NCBI RefSeq assembly: GCF_025399835.1
Contig: NZ_JAODVR010000001.1
Coordinates: 1,860,001-1,924,000, forward strand
Direction: 5' to 3'
Origin: Haloarchaeobius sp. HME9146
Lineage (GTDB): Archaea > Halobacteriota > Halobacteria > Halobacteriales > Natrialbaceae
Length of the DNA stretch: 64,000 nt
In this document: positions 1-8,639 of the stretch, piece after piece
Position numbering within the stretch: position 1 is the first letter of the stretch
Layout of the letters: each line of letters starts with the position of its first letter
Notes under the pieces: generated by a model
What the model saw: only the letters and a program-made list of their open reading frames with translations
Database searches by the model: none
What the model was told of the DNA's origin: nothing
Translations under genes and position numbers: made by a program

Positions 1-1511
1 TCGAACTCGGTCGCCAGCTTCCCGCTGGTCGTGTCAGAGACCGTCCGCAGGGATTCGAGCAGGGTCTGCCCGGTGTCGTTCGCGCTCGAGAGTTTGCGGA
101 GGTTGTCCGAGATGTTCGAGATGACGCCTTTCCGGGAGCGGACGTTCCACTCGCGGAAGATGGTCAGTGGGAGGAAGACGATGTAGACGGGCAGGTAGAC
201 GTACATGAACGTCCCCCAGACCGGACTGTCGACCAGTTCGCCCCAGGAGGTCGGCACGGCACCCGAGGCCATCGCGACGACCATCAACACGAGGACCGTC
301 GGAACCGTGAGCGCCAGCGTGTACAGCGGGTTGTCCCGGAAGAACAGGTGCGGGGCCTTGAGGACCTGGATGGTCTCGTAGGTCCCCTCCCGGTTCTTGA
401 TGCGGTCGAAGACACTGTACTCGCCGGTGAACTGCTCGATGAGACCGAGGTCGAGCAGGCCAGCACCCTGCTGGACGCTCAGTCGCTCGTCCGCGTCCGA
501 CGGCAGGAGGAACCCGTCGCCCGGGTCGTCCTCTTTCACCGTCGAGACCAGCACGAGGAACCCGGCACCGGTCAACGGGATGAGGCCGTAGACGGTCCCG
601 AACAGCATATTGACGTTCGCCTCCCCCAGCATCTGCATGATGACCAGGATGATGATGAGCAACAGCGGGAACAGCGAGAGCGTCATGTACATCTCGCCGA
701 ACAGCTCCAGGGTCTCCAGGGTCAGCTCCTGTTGCTGCTTGGCGGTCCGCATGTGCTTCTCTTTCTTGTCGTAGAGGAAGCTCTCCATGTCACCCCCGGA
801 GTTCACGATAGAGAGCATGTCGGTGAGGAACTGCGACAGTTCGTCGCTCGGGGTCTCCATCGCCTGGTTTCGGATGGCGGTGCGGTAGTCGGTGTCGAAG
901 TACTCCGTCTCCTGGACGATGGACTGGAACTCCTTGGCCACCTCGCCGTAGGTGTCCTCCGCCCGCGCCATCGCCTCGAGGATCTCGAGCTGGTTCAGCC
1001 CACCGACCGAAAGCGCGTACATGAACGAGACGGCGTCGGTCAGTAGCATGTCTATCTCGCGCTTCCGGGTGGAGGCCCGCGAGTACGGCACTGCGACCAG
1101 TGCGCCAAAACCCATCGCGAACCCGATGGAACCGAGGAACAGCCCCGTTACGAGGATGAGTGCGGGGACCTTGACGGCCTGGATGATCGCGACCAGCGTC
1201 GCGTTCGGAATCGTCGCCCCGAGCAGGCTCTCGGTCTCGATGAGCCCGGTCGCGAAGATGAAGTAACCGACGAGCGTCCCGAGCACCCACAGCATCCCGC
1301 CCGTGAGGACGCCGATGGCGAGCGAGCGCGACAGGTACATCTCGACCGTGTCAGCCATCCGTGACTGGGCCAGTTTCGACTCCACGTCCGCGACGAAGTC
1401 CGAGTCCTCGCTGAACAGTCGCTCGTAGAGCGGGTAGAACATGTCGCCGAGCGAGTCAGACGACGTGCTGAACCCTGAGCCGCCGGTATCACCACGCGTC
1501 TGGAGGCTCAT
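1..1511 (-). CDS. Type IV pilus-like membrane platform protein (TadC/PilC/ArlJ type), C-terminus outside window
   Basis: This is the inner-membrane platform protein that would anchor a type IV pilus or related secretion machine and be driven by the adjacent ATPase. About 503 N-terminal residues are visible and the reading frame is still open at base 1. A first T2SSF-like helical domain lies near residues 165-300 and is followed by a hydrophobic stretch (LLLIIILVIMQML). Further membrane segments follow, and a second T2SSF domain begins near residue 460. The ATG at 1511 overlaps the TGA of the upstream ATPase gene (ATGA), so the two are translationally coupled. The family call rests on the ATPase partner, the duplicated domain and the topology. 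Whether it serves an adhesion pilus or another pilin-like system cannot be told, because no pilin gene is in view. Confidence 0.85.
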   Translation of the reverse strand, partial: MSLQTRGDTGGSGFSTSSDSLGDMFYPLYERLFSEDSDFVADVESKLAQSRMADTVEMYLSRSLAIGVLTGGMLWVLGTLVGYFIFATGLIETESLLGATIPNATLVAIIQAVKVPALILVTGLFLGSIGFAMGFGALVAVPYSRASTRKREIDMLLTDAVSFMYALSVGGLNQLEILEAMARAEDTYGEVAKEFQSIVQETEYFDTDYRTAIRNQAMETPSDELSQFLTDMLSIVNSGGDMESFLYDKKEKHMRTAKQQQELTLETLELFGEMYMTLSLFPLLLIIILVIMQMLGEANVNMLFGTVYGLIPLTGAGFLVLVSTVKEDDPGDGFLLPSDADERLSVQQGAGLLDLGLIEQFTGEYSVFDRIKNREGTYETIQVLKAPHLFFRDNPLYTLALTVPTVLVLMVVAMASGAVPTSWGELVDSPVWGTFMYVYLPVYIVFLPLTIFREWNVRSRKGVISNISDNLRKLSSANDTGQTLLESLRTVSDTTSGKLATEF

Positions 1512-4500
1512 TCGGCATCACCGTCGAACACGCCACCGGTCGAATCGTCGGAATCGTCGTCGGAATCGTCTCCGGTGGCAGCGTCGTCCTCGCCGAAGAC
1601 GGAGTCACCGTCGTTGTCGCCGAAGATGCTGTCGCCGTCGTCAGAGTCGCCGTCGTCGTCTCCGTCCCCGAAGACGGACCCGCCGTCGTCCGGCTCGTCG
1701 TCGGCCCCGAATATCGAGCCCTCCTCGTCTTCGGCGGCGGCCTCGTCGGTCGGGGTGGGCTCGTCTTCACCGTCGTCGGCTGCGCCTCCGAACATCCCAC
1801 CGTCGTCCGGGACCTCCTCGTCGTCTTCATCCTCGGTGAAGAGACCGCTGCCGCCCTCGTCACCGAAGATCGAGCCGACGTCGTCCTCCTCGGCGAAGAA
1901 CGGTTCGTCGTCGGTTCCGAAGAACGCGGTGTCGTCGTCCGGGCGGCCGCTGTCGGTGTCGAACATGGATTCGGTCCCCGTGTCCTCGACCTCGCCGAAG
2001 ATGGGACCGGGGTCCGATTCGTCGTCGCCCATGGAGAACCCACCGTCGTCGCCCGCATCCACAGTACCGCCTGCGCCGCCATCGTCGGGGACTGCGTCGT
2101 CGATGTCCGAATCGTTCGCCGTCGTCGCATCGTCGACGGCGTCGGTCGCCCCGTCTGCCGACGCGGCCGTGGTGTCGTCATCGTCGGTCGCGTCCTCGTT
2201 CTCTATCTCGGCAGCGGCGGCCTCCAGGTCGAGCGTTATCTCCTGTTCCGGTTCCGAGTCGGCCGATTCCGTCGTCTCCGGAAGCGTCTCGCCATCGCCA
2301 TCGTCACCCGTCGTATCGAGTGCCGTCTCCTCGGTGGCACCCGCGTCTGCCGATGCCTCGGCGGTCTCCCCCGATTCGAGCTGTGGGGCGTCCCCGGCCG
2401 CGGGCTCGGTGTCTGCGCTGGCGCTCGCGTCGGCCGTCTCGCCGGAATCGTCACCGAACCCTCCGAATCCGTCGTCGTCACCGAAGTCGAAGCCGCCCTC
2501 GTCGTTGAGCCAGGAGGGACCGTCTTCGACCTCGTCGCCGTCGCTGGAGAACGTGAAGTCGTCCTCGTCTTCGTCACCACCGAGCATGAACGAGCTGTCG
2601 TCGTCGTCGAAGTCGAACTCGTCGTCGGTGTCGGCCTCGATGGTCGGTTCCGCCTCGTCGTCCATCCCGGACCCTGAGAGGGCGGTGTCGACGCCGAGAC
2701 CGCTCAGTTCCTTCCCGCGGTACTCGTCGAACAGCGACTCCTCGGCGCGTTCGAGGATGTCCTGCGAGAGGTTGTACGTCTCGTCGTTCGCGTCCGGGCG
2801 GGGGACCTGCTCTTCGTCCTCCGGGTCGATGTCGATCTCGACGGACTCCATCTCGCGCAGGTCTTCGAGGCTCTCCTCGAGGCGGCCGTTCGCGATGAGC
2901 GTCAGGATGGTGTCCGGGTCGTTGATGTACGCCTGGACCGTCGCGGCCACCTGTACGTACTGGTTCAGCCCGTTCTTGATGAGGTACGCGATGATGACGC
3001 GTCGTTTGAACAGCTCGTCCTGGAGCTTCTCGTAGCTCCACCCGCGGTCGAACTGGATCTCGTCAAGCGTGTTCGAGTCCCCCATCTTGAGGTACTCGTC
3101 CGTCTCCGCCTGCCACTGGTAGACGTCCTGAACGTTGATCTCGTCGTTCTCCGCGTCGTAGTGGTTGATCTCGGTGAGGTTCTTGTTCCGGCGGACCTTG
3201 TTGCCCTGGACCCGGGTCTGGGTCTGGATGGAGACGAGGTCCAGCGCGGTGAACATCGTCTTCGAGACGTTGATGGGGTCGGTCGTGAACCGCTTCAGGA
3301 CCTCACCCACGGAGTCCGCGTGGAACGTGGTGTAGGTGGTGTGACCCGTGGACATGACCTGGAACAGCGTCCGGCCTTCCTCACCACGGATCTCACCCAT
3401 CACGATGTAGTCCGGGCGTTGACGCAGTGCGGCCTCCAGCAGGTCGAACTCGTCGACGTCACCCTGTGCGTCCTCGCTGAACGAGGGACGGGTGACGCTC
3501 GCGATCCAGTTCCGCTGGGGCAGTTCGACCTCGCGCGTGTCCTCGATGGAGACGATCTTCGTGTTCGAGGGGATGAACAGCGAGACCGCGTTCAGGCTCG
3601 TCGTCTTCCCTGACGCGGTACCGCCGGCGAAGATGAGCGATTTGTGGTTCTCGATACAGAGCCAGAGGAACGCCATCTCGTCAAGCGAGAACGTGTTCCA
3701 GTTGATGAGGTCGATGGGCGTGAACGGGACCTCCTTGAACTGACGGATGGTGTAGTTGGTCCCGTGGTCGGACACCTCACGACCGAGGGTCAACTGGGCA
3801 CGAGAGCCGTCCGGGAGGGTCGCGTCGACCTGTGGCCGGCGCTTCGAGATACCCTTGCCGGACCGCTGGGCGAGTTTGACGACGAAGTCGTCGAGCTCGC
3901 GTTCGGCGTGGAAGATGTTCGAGATGATCTGCTCGTAGCCGGAGTGGTAGACGAACACCGGGGAGTGGTACCCGTCGACCGAGATGTCCTCCACGTTGAT
4001 GTCGTGCTTGATGGGGTCGATGCGCTCGTACCCGATGAAATTGCGTTTCAGGTAGTACAGCAGCTTCTCGACCTGGTACTCGTTGAGCTGGTCCGCGTCG
4101 TCGGCGATGACCGCGGGTTCCGGCCGGGCCTTGATACCGTCGAGCTGGACCTCTTCGGGCTCGTCGCTCTCATCTGCCGGCTCGCCGTCGGTGTCGAACA
4201 GCGCTCGAATCTGCTCGACGATTCCTTTGTCGCTGCCGCTGGAGCGGTCGACCTTCTTGAACAGGTCGTATCGGCGCAACAGCCGTTTCGTCTCGCGGTC
4301 GATGACGCCGCGCCGCGCCTCCTCGTCGCCCTCGACGGTGATCTCTTCCTCGGAGTACTTGATCGCGGTCCGGAGCTTCCCGGACATGAACTCCTGCAGG
4401 TCGTCTTCGATCTGGTTGCGGTACGGCTCGATGGCGTAGTACTTCTTCTCGTTCTCCTTCTCGGAGTGGAAGATGATGACGAAGGCGTAGGGTTTGTTGA

Positions 4501-5269
4501 CCCAGTAGCGCTCGACCTCGCGGAAGTGGAGCTTCTTGTCCAGCGGGACCGCCTTCTCGAGGTCGTAGCGGTTGACGACCGTCGTGTTCCCTGCATCGGT
4601 CGAGAAGAACTCGTCTTCCTCCTCGTGCGTGATGTTGACGGTCCGGTCGTCGACGACGCTCTGGAGCTCCTGTGCGAAGTCGTCGGCCTGACTCAGCACC
4701 CCTTCTATCTCGTCGGATTCGAAGCCCAGGTACTCGGACTCGTCGAGTTCGACCTTCTTCCCGTCGCTGTCGTGGGGAATCGAGCCGTCGTCCTCGTAGT
4801 GGTACTGCCATTTGAAGTGCTCCCACGTCCACTCGTCCTTGACCACGGGGGTCGTCTCGGGGTCACAGTACGTCGCGAACTGTTCCCAGAGCCACTTCCC
4901 GTTCGCGGCAGCCTGGTCCGTGACTATGTCGGGGAGTTCGTCCGGATGGAAGCCGAGATACACTTCGGGGTCGAAGTCCACACGGTCCCACGCGTCGCCG
5001 TGGGGTGCTGTCTGGACCTCTCCCTCGCTGTTGCCGAGGCCCAGTCGCTGTGAATCGTCCGTCGTCTGTCGGTTGACACCAGAATAGAGCGTGGAGACAT
5101 CGTCGTCGTACCCGAATTCCGCCATGAATTCCCGCCAGGTATAGTCGCCCACTCTGGTGTCGGAGCCCGTCGTCGGCCCGTCGGGCGGGCTCTCTTCCGA
5201 CAGGGAGGCCGAATCGTCAGTCCCCTCGAACTGGTTCGACTCGGTTCCGTCGGCATCGTTAACAGCCAT
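1508..5269 (-). CDS. Type II/IV secretion system ATPase (PilB/TadA/VirB11 type) with long acidic FG-motif tail
   Basis: Hexameric ATPase that would power assembly of a type IV pilus-like filament. The protein has 1253 residues, far longer than the usual 500-700 for the family. Residues 1-500 hold the haloarchaeal N-terminal region. The Walker A motif GGTASGKTT is near residue 545 and the Walker B region (YIVMGEIRGEE) near 621. An HTTYTTFHAD histidine box follows. From about residue 860 to the end the protein becomes a low-complexity tail dominated by Asp, Glu, Ser and Gly. In its last 170 residues short [I/V/M/F]-F-G motifs recur, each followed by acidic residues. The ATG at 5269 gives the full N-terminus. 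The gene overlaps the downstream platform gene by four bases. The core function is secure; the role of the tail is unknown. Confidence 0.9.
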   Translation of the reverse strand: MAVNDADGTESNQFEGTDDSASLSEESPPDGPTTGSDTRVGDYTWREFMAEFGYDDDVSTLYSGVNRQTTDDSQRLGLGNSEGEVQTAPHGDAWDRVDFDPEVYLGFHPDELPDIVTDQAAANGKWLWEQFATYCDPETTPVVKDEWTWEHFKWQYHYEDDGSIPHDSDGKKVELDESEYLGFESDEIEGVLSQADDFAQELQSVVDDRTVNITHEEEDEFFSTDAGNTTVVNRYDLEKAVPLDKKLHFREVERYWVNKPYAFVIIFHSEKENEKKYYAIEPYRNQIEDDLQEFMSGKLRTAIKYSEEEITVEGDEEARRGVIDRETKRLLRRYDLFKKVDRSSGSDKGIVEQIRALFDTDGEPADESDEPEEVQLDGIKARPEPAVIADDADQLNEYQVEKLLYYLKRNFIGYERIDPIKHDINVEDISVDGYHSPVFVYHSGYEQIISNIFHAERELDDFVVKLAQRSGKGISKRRPQVDATLPDGSRAQLTLGREVSDHGTNYTIRQFKEVPFTPIDLINWNTFSLDEMAFLWLCIENHKSLIFAGGTASGKTTSLNAVSLFIPSNTKIVSIEDTREVELPQRNWIASVTRPSFSEDAQGDVDEFDLLEAALRQRPDYIVMGEIRGEEGRTLFQVMSTGHTTYTTFHADSVGEVLKRFTTDPINVSKTMFTALDLVSIQTQTRVQGNKVRRNKNLTEINHYDAENDEINVQDVYQWQAETDEYLKMGDSNTLDEIQFDRGWSYEKLQDELFKRRVIIAYLIKNGLNQYVQVAATVQAYINDPDTILTLIANGRLEESLEDLREMESVEIDIDPEDEEQVPRPDANDETYNLSQDILERAEESLFDEYRGKELSGLGVDTALSGSGMDDEAEPTIEADTDDEFDFDDDDSSFMLGGDEDEDDFTFSSDGDEVEDGPSWLNDEGGFDFGDDDGFGGFGDDSGETADASASADTEPAAGDAPQLESGETAEASADAGATEETALDTTGDDGDGETLPETTESADSEPEQEITLDLEAAAAEIENEDATDDDDTTAASADGATDAVDDATTANDSDIDDAVPDDGGAGGTVDAGDDGGFSMGDDESDPGPIFGEVEDTGTESMFDTDSGRPDDDTAFFGTDDEPFFAEEDDVGSIFGDEGGSGLFTEDEDDEEVPDDGGMFGGAADDGEDEPTPTDEAAAEDEEGSIFGADDEPDDGGSVFGDGDDDGDSDDGDSIFGDNDGDSVFGEDDAATGDDSDDDSDDSTGGVFDGDAE

Positions 5270-5920
5270 TGACTACCCCTTTTCGTCGGCAGTCAAAAAA
5301 CCTTCCACAGATTATCACCTATGAGAACTAGCTCTAATCACGTAATCATTCTGAATAATTCTCCGTTAGGGCCCGTGCCGTCCGGGGGTTTTCTGACGAT
5401 ACGCTGCGGTCACAGGCAACTTTAATACGCTAGCATATTTATAAAATTATCTCTTTTTGGATGGAAAGTCGATTTGTTTAGATAGAATTAAACAGGGGTA
5501 CAGGGGGCCGAGATTGGCCAAAAACGCTTTACTGCTCGACTTTCACCTCGCTACGCTGAAACCCGCGTCGAGGCGACCCGGATGCCATCGCCATCGGGCG
5601 ACGGACCAGCTCGTTCAGCGACCCGCGACCCCGCCGTACTGTTGGCCGTCGTGAATGTTCGGCTCGCTTCAATCCGCTCGCGTGCGGGACCGTGCGAGTG
5701 AAACATACTCTAGCGCAGACGCGGCACTGGCAGTGGATCCAGGTCGTGCGCCAGTTCCGTGGGCCGGGGCTGGCGAACTCTTGTGCGCACCAGCTTCGGT
5801 CCATCCAGCTCAAGCGTGCGCGTGACGAGATTTCGAACCCCAGTCGCAACGCTCCGGGGTGCTCCCTGCTTCGAATCCCCGTGCCCGTACCGGCGGCTCA
5901 CTGTCGTTCACCGCACGGGA
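5270..5920. other. Intergenic region with AT-rich block and tRNA-like fragments
   Basis: No convincing gene is seen in this 650-base stretch. Bases 5430-5460 are AT-rich with a TATA-like block (ATATTTATAAAATTA), but no supported gene follows on the plus strand. At 5821-5841 there is a partial imitation of the T-arm of the neighbouring tRNA gene (CGTGACG, a short divergent segment, then TTCGAACCC). A second TTCGAATCCCC T-loop-like piece lies near 5873-5883. These look like remnants of tRNA-targeted integration, but that is inference. Confidence 0.5.
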
Positions 5921-5993
5921 CGGGCGTGACGGGGTTCGAACCCGCGATCAGGGGGTTAGGAACCTCCTGCCCTATCCACTAGGCCACACGCCC
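5921..5993 (-). tRNA. tRNA-Arg (anticodon CCU)
   Basis: A complete cloverleaf can be drawn on the minus strand. The acceptor GGGCGTG pairs perfectly with CACGCCC and the discriminator is G. The D arm is GCCT/GGGC, and the T arm is GCGGG-TTCGAAC-CCCGT. The anticodon loop TTCCTAA has U33, anticodon CCU and A37. The anticodon stem GGAGG/CCCCC contains one A-C mismatch in its middle. The 3' CCA is not encoded, as is usual in archaea. Confidence 0.88.
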
Positions 5994-6031
5994 GCAGCGC
6001 CGAAAAACGAGTCGCGGAGTCGCCAGCCCGC

Positions 6032-6358
6032 TTACTTCTTGTCGGAGTCCGTCTCGGTTTCCGAGGCCGTTTCCGTTTCGGTCTCAGAGGCCGTTTCCGT
6101 CTCGGTGACGGTCTCGGTGTCGACGGAGGTGTCGAGGGACGTGTCGACTTCGCCCGTCGCGCCGTCGCGCATCTCCTGCAGTTCTTGTTCGACTTCTTCG
6201 CGCCCTTTCTGGAATTCGCCCATCGCCTCACCGGTCGAGCGTGCGATCTTCGGAATCTTGTTCGCGCCGAAGAGCAGCACGACGATGAGGAAGATGACGA
6301 TCATCTCGGGGCCGCCGAGGCCGCCGCCGATGAACAGTGGTGTGAGTTCGAGTGCCAT
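6032..6358 (-). CDS. tatA: Twin-arginine translocase pore subunit TatA-like protein
   Basis: Small single-span membrane protein of the twin-arginine translocation pathway, which exports folded proteins and is the main export route in haloarchaea. The N-terminus carries a hydrophobic segment (MIVIFLIVVLLFGANKIP) with the family's FGxxKIP hinge. An amphipathic helix (residues about 35-60) follows, and then an acidic Thr/Glu/Ser repeat tail (TETETASETE units). I place the start at the ATG at 6358, because a TTATAA element sits 28-33 bases upstream and a longer start would overlap it. Candidate clients in this window are the Tat-type subtilase and possibly the RR-containing lipoproteins. Confidence 0.9.
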   Translation of the reverse strand: MALELTPLFIGGGLGGPEMIVIFLIVVLLFGANKIPKIARSTGEAMGEFQKGREEVEQELQEMRDGATGEVDTSLDTSVDTETVTETETASETETETASETETDSDKK

Positions 6359-6385
6359 CTCTATGCGTGGCTTACCCGCTGGCAA

Positions 6386-6391
6386 TTATAA
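6386..6391 (-). promoter_or_regulatory. TATA element for tatA
   Basis: TTATAA lies 28-33 bases before the ATG at 6358, the spacing expected for a leaderless haloarchaeal transcript. Confidence 0.6.
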
Positions 6392-6508
6392 CCTTTTTGC
6401 TCCCCCGTGTCACACCACCCCGTACACCCCTCAATCCCGTGATGGATACCACCCTCGCCGTCCTGTAGCGCAACCCACTTGTCACTGGTTTCCCAACGCG
6501 AACCTGTT

Positions 6509-6985
6509 ATGGTCGACGTAGGCGACGAAGCCCCCGACTTCACTGCACCGCTTGCAAACGGCGACGTGGAATCGTTCACGCTCTCGGAGCGTCTCGACGA
6601 GGCTCCCATCGTGCTGGCGTTCTTCCCCGGCGCGTTCACCGGCGTCTGCACGACGGAGATGTGCACGTTCCAGGACCAGCTCGCCGGCTTCGATGACATC
6701 GGCGCGACGGTCTACGGCATCTCCGTGGACTCTCCGTTCTCGCTGAACGAGTTCCGCGAGAAGAACGGGCTCGAGTTCGGTCTCGTCAGCGACTTCAACA
6801 AGGAGATCATCGACGACTACGGCATCACCATGGACTTCGCCGACCTCGGTGTCTACGGTGTCGCAAAGCGCTCCGTGTTCGTCGTCGACGCCGACGGCGA
6901 GGTCACGTGGTCGTGGGTCAGCGACGACCCCGGCGTCGAACCCGACTACGATGCCGTCCGCGAAGCCGCCGAAGCCGCCGAGTAA
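6509..6985 (+). CDS. Peroxiredoxin (AhpC/TSA, BCP/AhpE-like)
   Basis: Thiol peroxidase that would reduce hydrogen peroxide and organic peroxides in the cytoplasm. The 158-residue protein has the thioredoxin-like core with the peroxidatic motif PGAFTGVCTTEMC near residues 40-55. The first Cys is the expected peroxidatic residue, and the second, five residues on, could act as a resolving Cys. An Arg is present in the KRSVFVVD region. I chose the ATG at 6509 (MVDVGDEAPDF), which gives the standard family N-terminus. A T-rich run (GGGCTTTTTTAGCC, around 7000-7013) follows the gene and may terminate transcription. Confidence 0.92.
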   Translation: MVDVGDEAPDFTAPLANGDVESFTLSERLDEAPIVLAFFPGAFTGVCTTEMCTFQDQLAGFDDIGATVYGISVDSPFSLNEFREKNGLEFGLVSDFNKEIIDDYGITMDFADLGVYGVAKRSVFVVDADGEVTWSWVSDDPGVEPDYDAVREAAEAAE

Positions 6986-7000
6986 ACCGACACACGCGAA

Positions 7001-7013
7001 GGGCTTTTTTAGC
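7001..7013 (+). terminator. T-rich terminator candidate after peroxiredoxin gene
   Basis: A run of six T residues flanked by GGGC and AGCC lies just after the peroxiredoxin stop codon and before the HD-domain gene. Archaeal termination often uses such oligo-T tracts. No strong hairpin is seen. Confidence 0.4.
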
Positions 7014-7033
7014 CAGCCGGTGACGGTGAGTGT

Positions 7034-7849
7034 ATGAGCGACACTGACGAGTCCGGCGTCGAAGGCCGTGTCTACTCCCCCGCAGACGAGCACGCCTTCG
7101 ACGACGAGAAGCTGAACAAGGTTCTCGAATTCGTCGAGAACGACCCCGAGATACAGGCGTATCTCGACGCCCAGAACGTCAATGCGGTCACGCGCAAGGG
7201 GTACAACGACCACGGCGCGAAACATATCTCCATCGTCTGCCACCGCGCGCTCTGTCTGTACGACCTGCTGAAACGCGCCGGTATCGATTTCAACGGTGCC
7301 CGCGACCACGGCCTCGACGAGGAGGACGAAGCTGTCATCATCGCCCTCGCGGCCACCCTCCACGACATCGGGCACATCGTCCACCGCGACGACCACTCGT
7401 ACTACTCGATTCCCCTCGCCTCCGACGAACTCGACCGTATCCTCCCCGAGTTCTACAACAAACCCGACTGCGTGCGCATGAAGGGTGAGGTCCTCCACGC
7501 CATCCTCTGTCACCACACGGCCGAACAGCCGCTCACCCGTGAGGCCGGCGTCGTGCGTGTCGCCGACGCGCTCGACATGGAGTCCGGGCGCTCGCGCATC
7601 CCGTACGAGAAGGGTGGTCGTGGCATCAACACGCTCTCTAGCCAGGCCATCAAGAACGTCTCGCTCCAGGAAGGTGACGAGTACCCGGTTCTCGTCGAGA
7701 TCGAGATGACCAGTGCGGCCGGCGTCTACCAGGTCGACAACCTGCTCAAAGCGAAGCTTCGGGACTCGATGCTCGAGGACCTCGTCCGCATCGTCGCCAT
7801 CAAATCCGGCAGCGAGACCGACGACCTCGTCGAGCGAATCGAACTCTAG
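7034..7849 (+). CDS. HD-domain phosphohydrolase-like protein
   Basis: A 271-residue metal-dependent HD-superfamily protein. The ordered motif is visible: a His in the DHGAKHIS segment (near 60), the HD doublet in TLHDIGHIVH (near 115), downstream His residues in CHHTA (near 158) and an Asp in VRVADALDME (near 175). These are the metal ligands of HD phosphohydrolases, which usually act on nucleotides or nucleotide second messengers. The substrate cannot be read from the sequence. The gene follows the peroxiredoxin gene by under 50 bases but is separated from it by an oligo-T tract. Confidence 0.8.
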   Translation: MSDTDESGVEGRVYSPADEHAFDDEKLNKVLEFVENDPEIQAYLDAQNVNAVTRKGYNDHGAKHISIVCHRALCLYDLLKRAGIDFNGARDHGLDEEDEAVIIALAATLHDIGHIVHRDDHSYYSIPLASDELDRILPEFYNKPDCVRMKGEVLHAILCHHTAEQPLTREAGVVRVADALDMESGRSRIPYEKGGRGINTLSSQAIKNVSLQEGDEYPVLVEIEMTSAAGVYQVDNLLKAKLRDSMLEDLVRIVAIKSGSETDDLVERIEL

Positions 7850-7924
7850 AGAGCTACCCTCCGTTCGGCCGCCCGTCCTCACTCGTGACGTGCCCTACTT
7901 GAGCCTCCGGCCCATAGCACGCCC

Positions 7925-8203
7925 ATGCCAGATACCGACCGTGAGTGGCCGGACCCGCCCACGACCCGCCAAACCGACATCCACCGCGTCGGTGTCCGTA
8001 TCGGCTGCTCGGTGGTCGTGGCGGCAATCCTCGTCGCCGTATTCTGGGACTTCCTCCTCACCACCCTCCCGCTGTTCTGGCCACCGCAGGAACCGTTCTC
8101 GCGCTGGGTGACGTTCCTGATGCTGCAGGCGCTCGGCTTCGTCTTCATTCCGCTCAGCATCGGCTCGTTCGTCGGTGACTGGCTCTACGACAGGTACTAC
8201 TGA
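7925..8203 (+). CDS. Small two-span membrane protein
   Basis: A 92-residue protein with a charged N-terminus and two hydrophobic segments, around residues 25-50 and 60-85, ending in DWLYDRYY. I do not recognise a family with an assigned function. Its stop codon overlaps the 3' end of the convergent regulator gene by seven bases, so the two transcripts run into each other. Confidence 0.65.
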   Translation: MPDTDREWPDPPTTRQTDIHRVGVRIGCSVVVAAILVAVFWDFLLTTLPLFWPPQEPFSRWVTFLMLQALGFVFIPLSIGSFVGDWLYDRYY

Positions 8204-8436
8204 CCGTCGGCGAGCGTGACCTGACCGGTGTCGTCCCGGTCGACGAGGCCGCGCTCTTCGAGCGTCGAGAGGACAGAAAAGAGCGTGAGTTTGCTGAGAC
8301 CCAGTGCATCCTGGAGCTGTGCAGTCGTCGACTCGCCAGCCGTGTTCAGGTAGAGACAGACCAGTTTCCCCGTCGGTGACCCGACCGATTGCACCGCTGT
8401 CGTCTCGAGTCGTTCCGCGCGTCGTGTCGCACTCAT
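8197..8436 (-). CDS. Small winged-helix DNA-binding protein
   Basis: A 79-residue protein that is essentially one winged helix-turn-helix of MarR/TrmB type. It has helices through STTAQLQDALGLSKLTLFSVLSTLEERGLV, then a wing (DRDDTGQVTLADGQ). It would act as a transcription regulator. The ATG at 8436 is preferred over an upstream TTG, because an A/T-rich TATA element lies 28-34 bases before it. Two identical 10-base direct repeats bracket that element and may be its own operator. Targets are unknown. Confidence 0.75.
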   Translation of the reverse strand: MSATRRAERLETTAVQSVGSPTGKLVCLYLNTAGESTTAQLQDALGLSKLTLFSVLSTLEERGLVDRDDTGQVTLADGQ

Positions 8437-8454
8437 GCTATCCAATCAACGTCA

Positions 8455-8491
8455 TTCGACGATAATAAAACTCGGGTTCGACGATAGTCGA
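8455..8491 (-). promoter_or_regulatory. TATA element flanked by direct repeats upstream of the winged-helix gene
   Basis: The 10-mer TTCGACGATA occurs at 8455-8464 and again at 8477-8486, start-to-start spacing 22 bases (about two helical turns). AATAAAA at 8464-8470 sits between them. The distal copy is also part of a palindrome (TCGAC-GATA-GTCGA, 8478-8491). This layout suggests an autoregulatory operator that overlaps the promoter. Confidence 0.5.
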
Positions 8492-8639
8492 TATTTCTCA
8501 GAGGCGGATTCGCTCGTCGCGGAGGACCGAACAGCGGACAACGAGAGACGCACTCGCAGGAGGGTGAGACTGCAGAAAACAGGGAGACGCAAGAATTGAC
8601 ATCGGTTCGACTACCGACGAGGGACCGCTTCCCCGGGTT

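Noticed and set aside
1575-3035. Long open Ser/Pro-rich frame on the plus strand opposite the ATPase tail
   Set aside because: It is the antisense of Asp/Glu codons in the acidic tail. GC-rich coding DNA leaves such frames open, and the sequence has no protein-like features.
5457-5654. A 65-residue plus-strand frame after an AT-rich block
   Set aside because: No domain, no convincing start context, and the sequence reads like intergenic DNA; treated as non-coding.
6482-7882. A 466-residue frame opposite the peroxiredoxin and HD genes
   Set aside because: Antisense shadow of two well supported genes.
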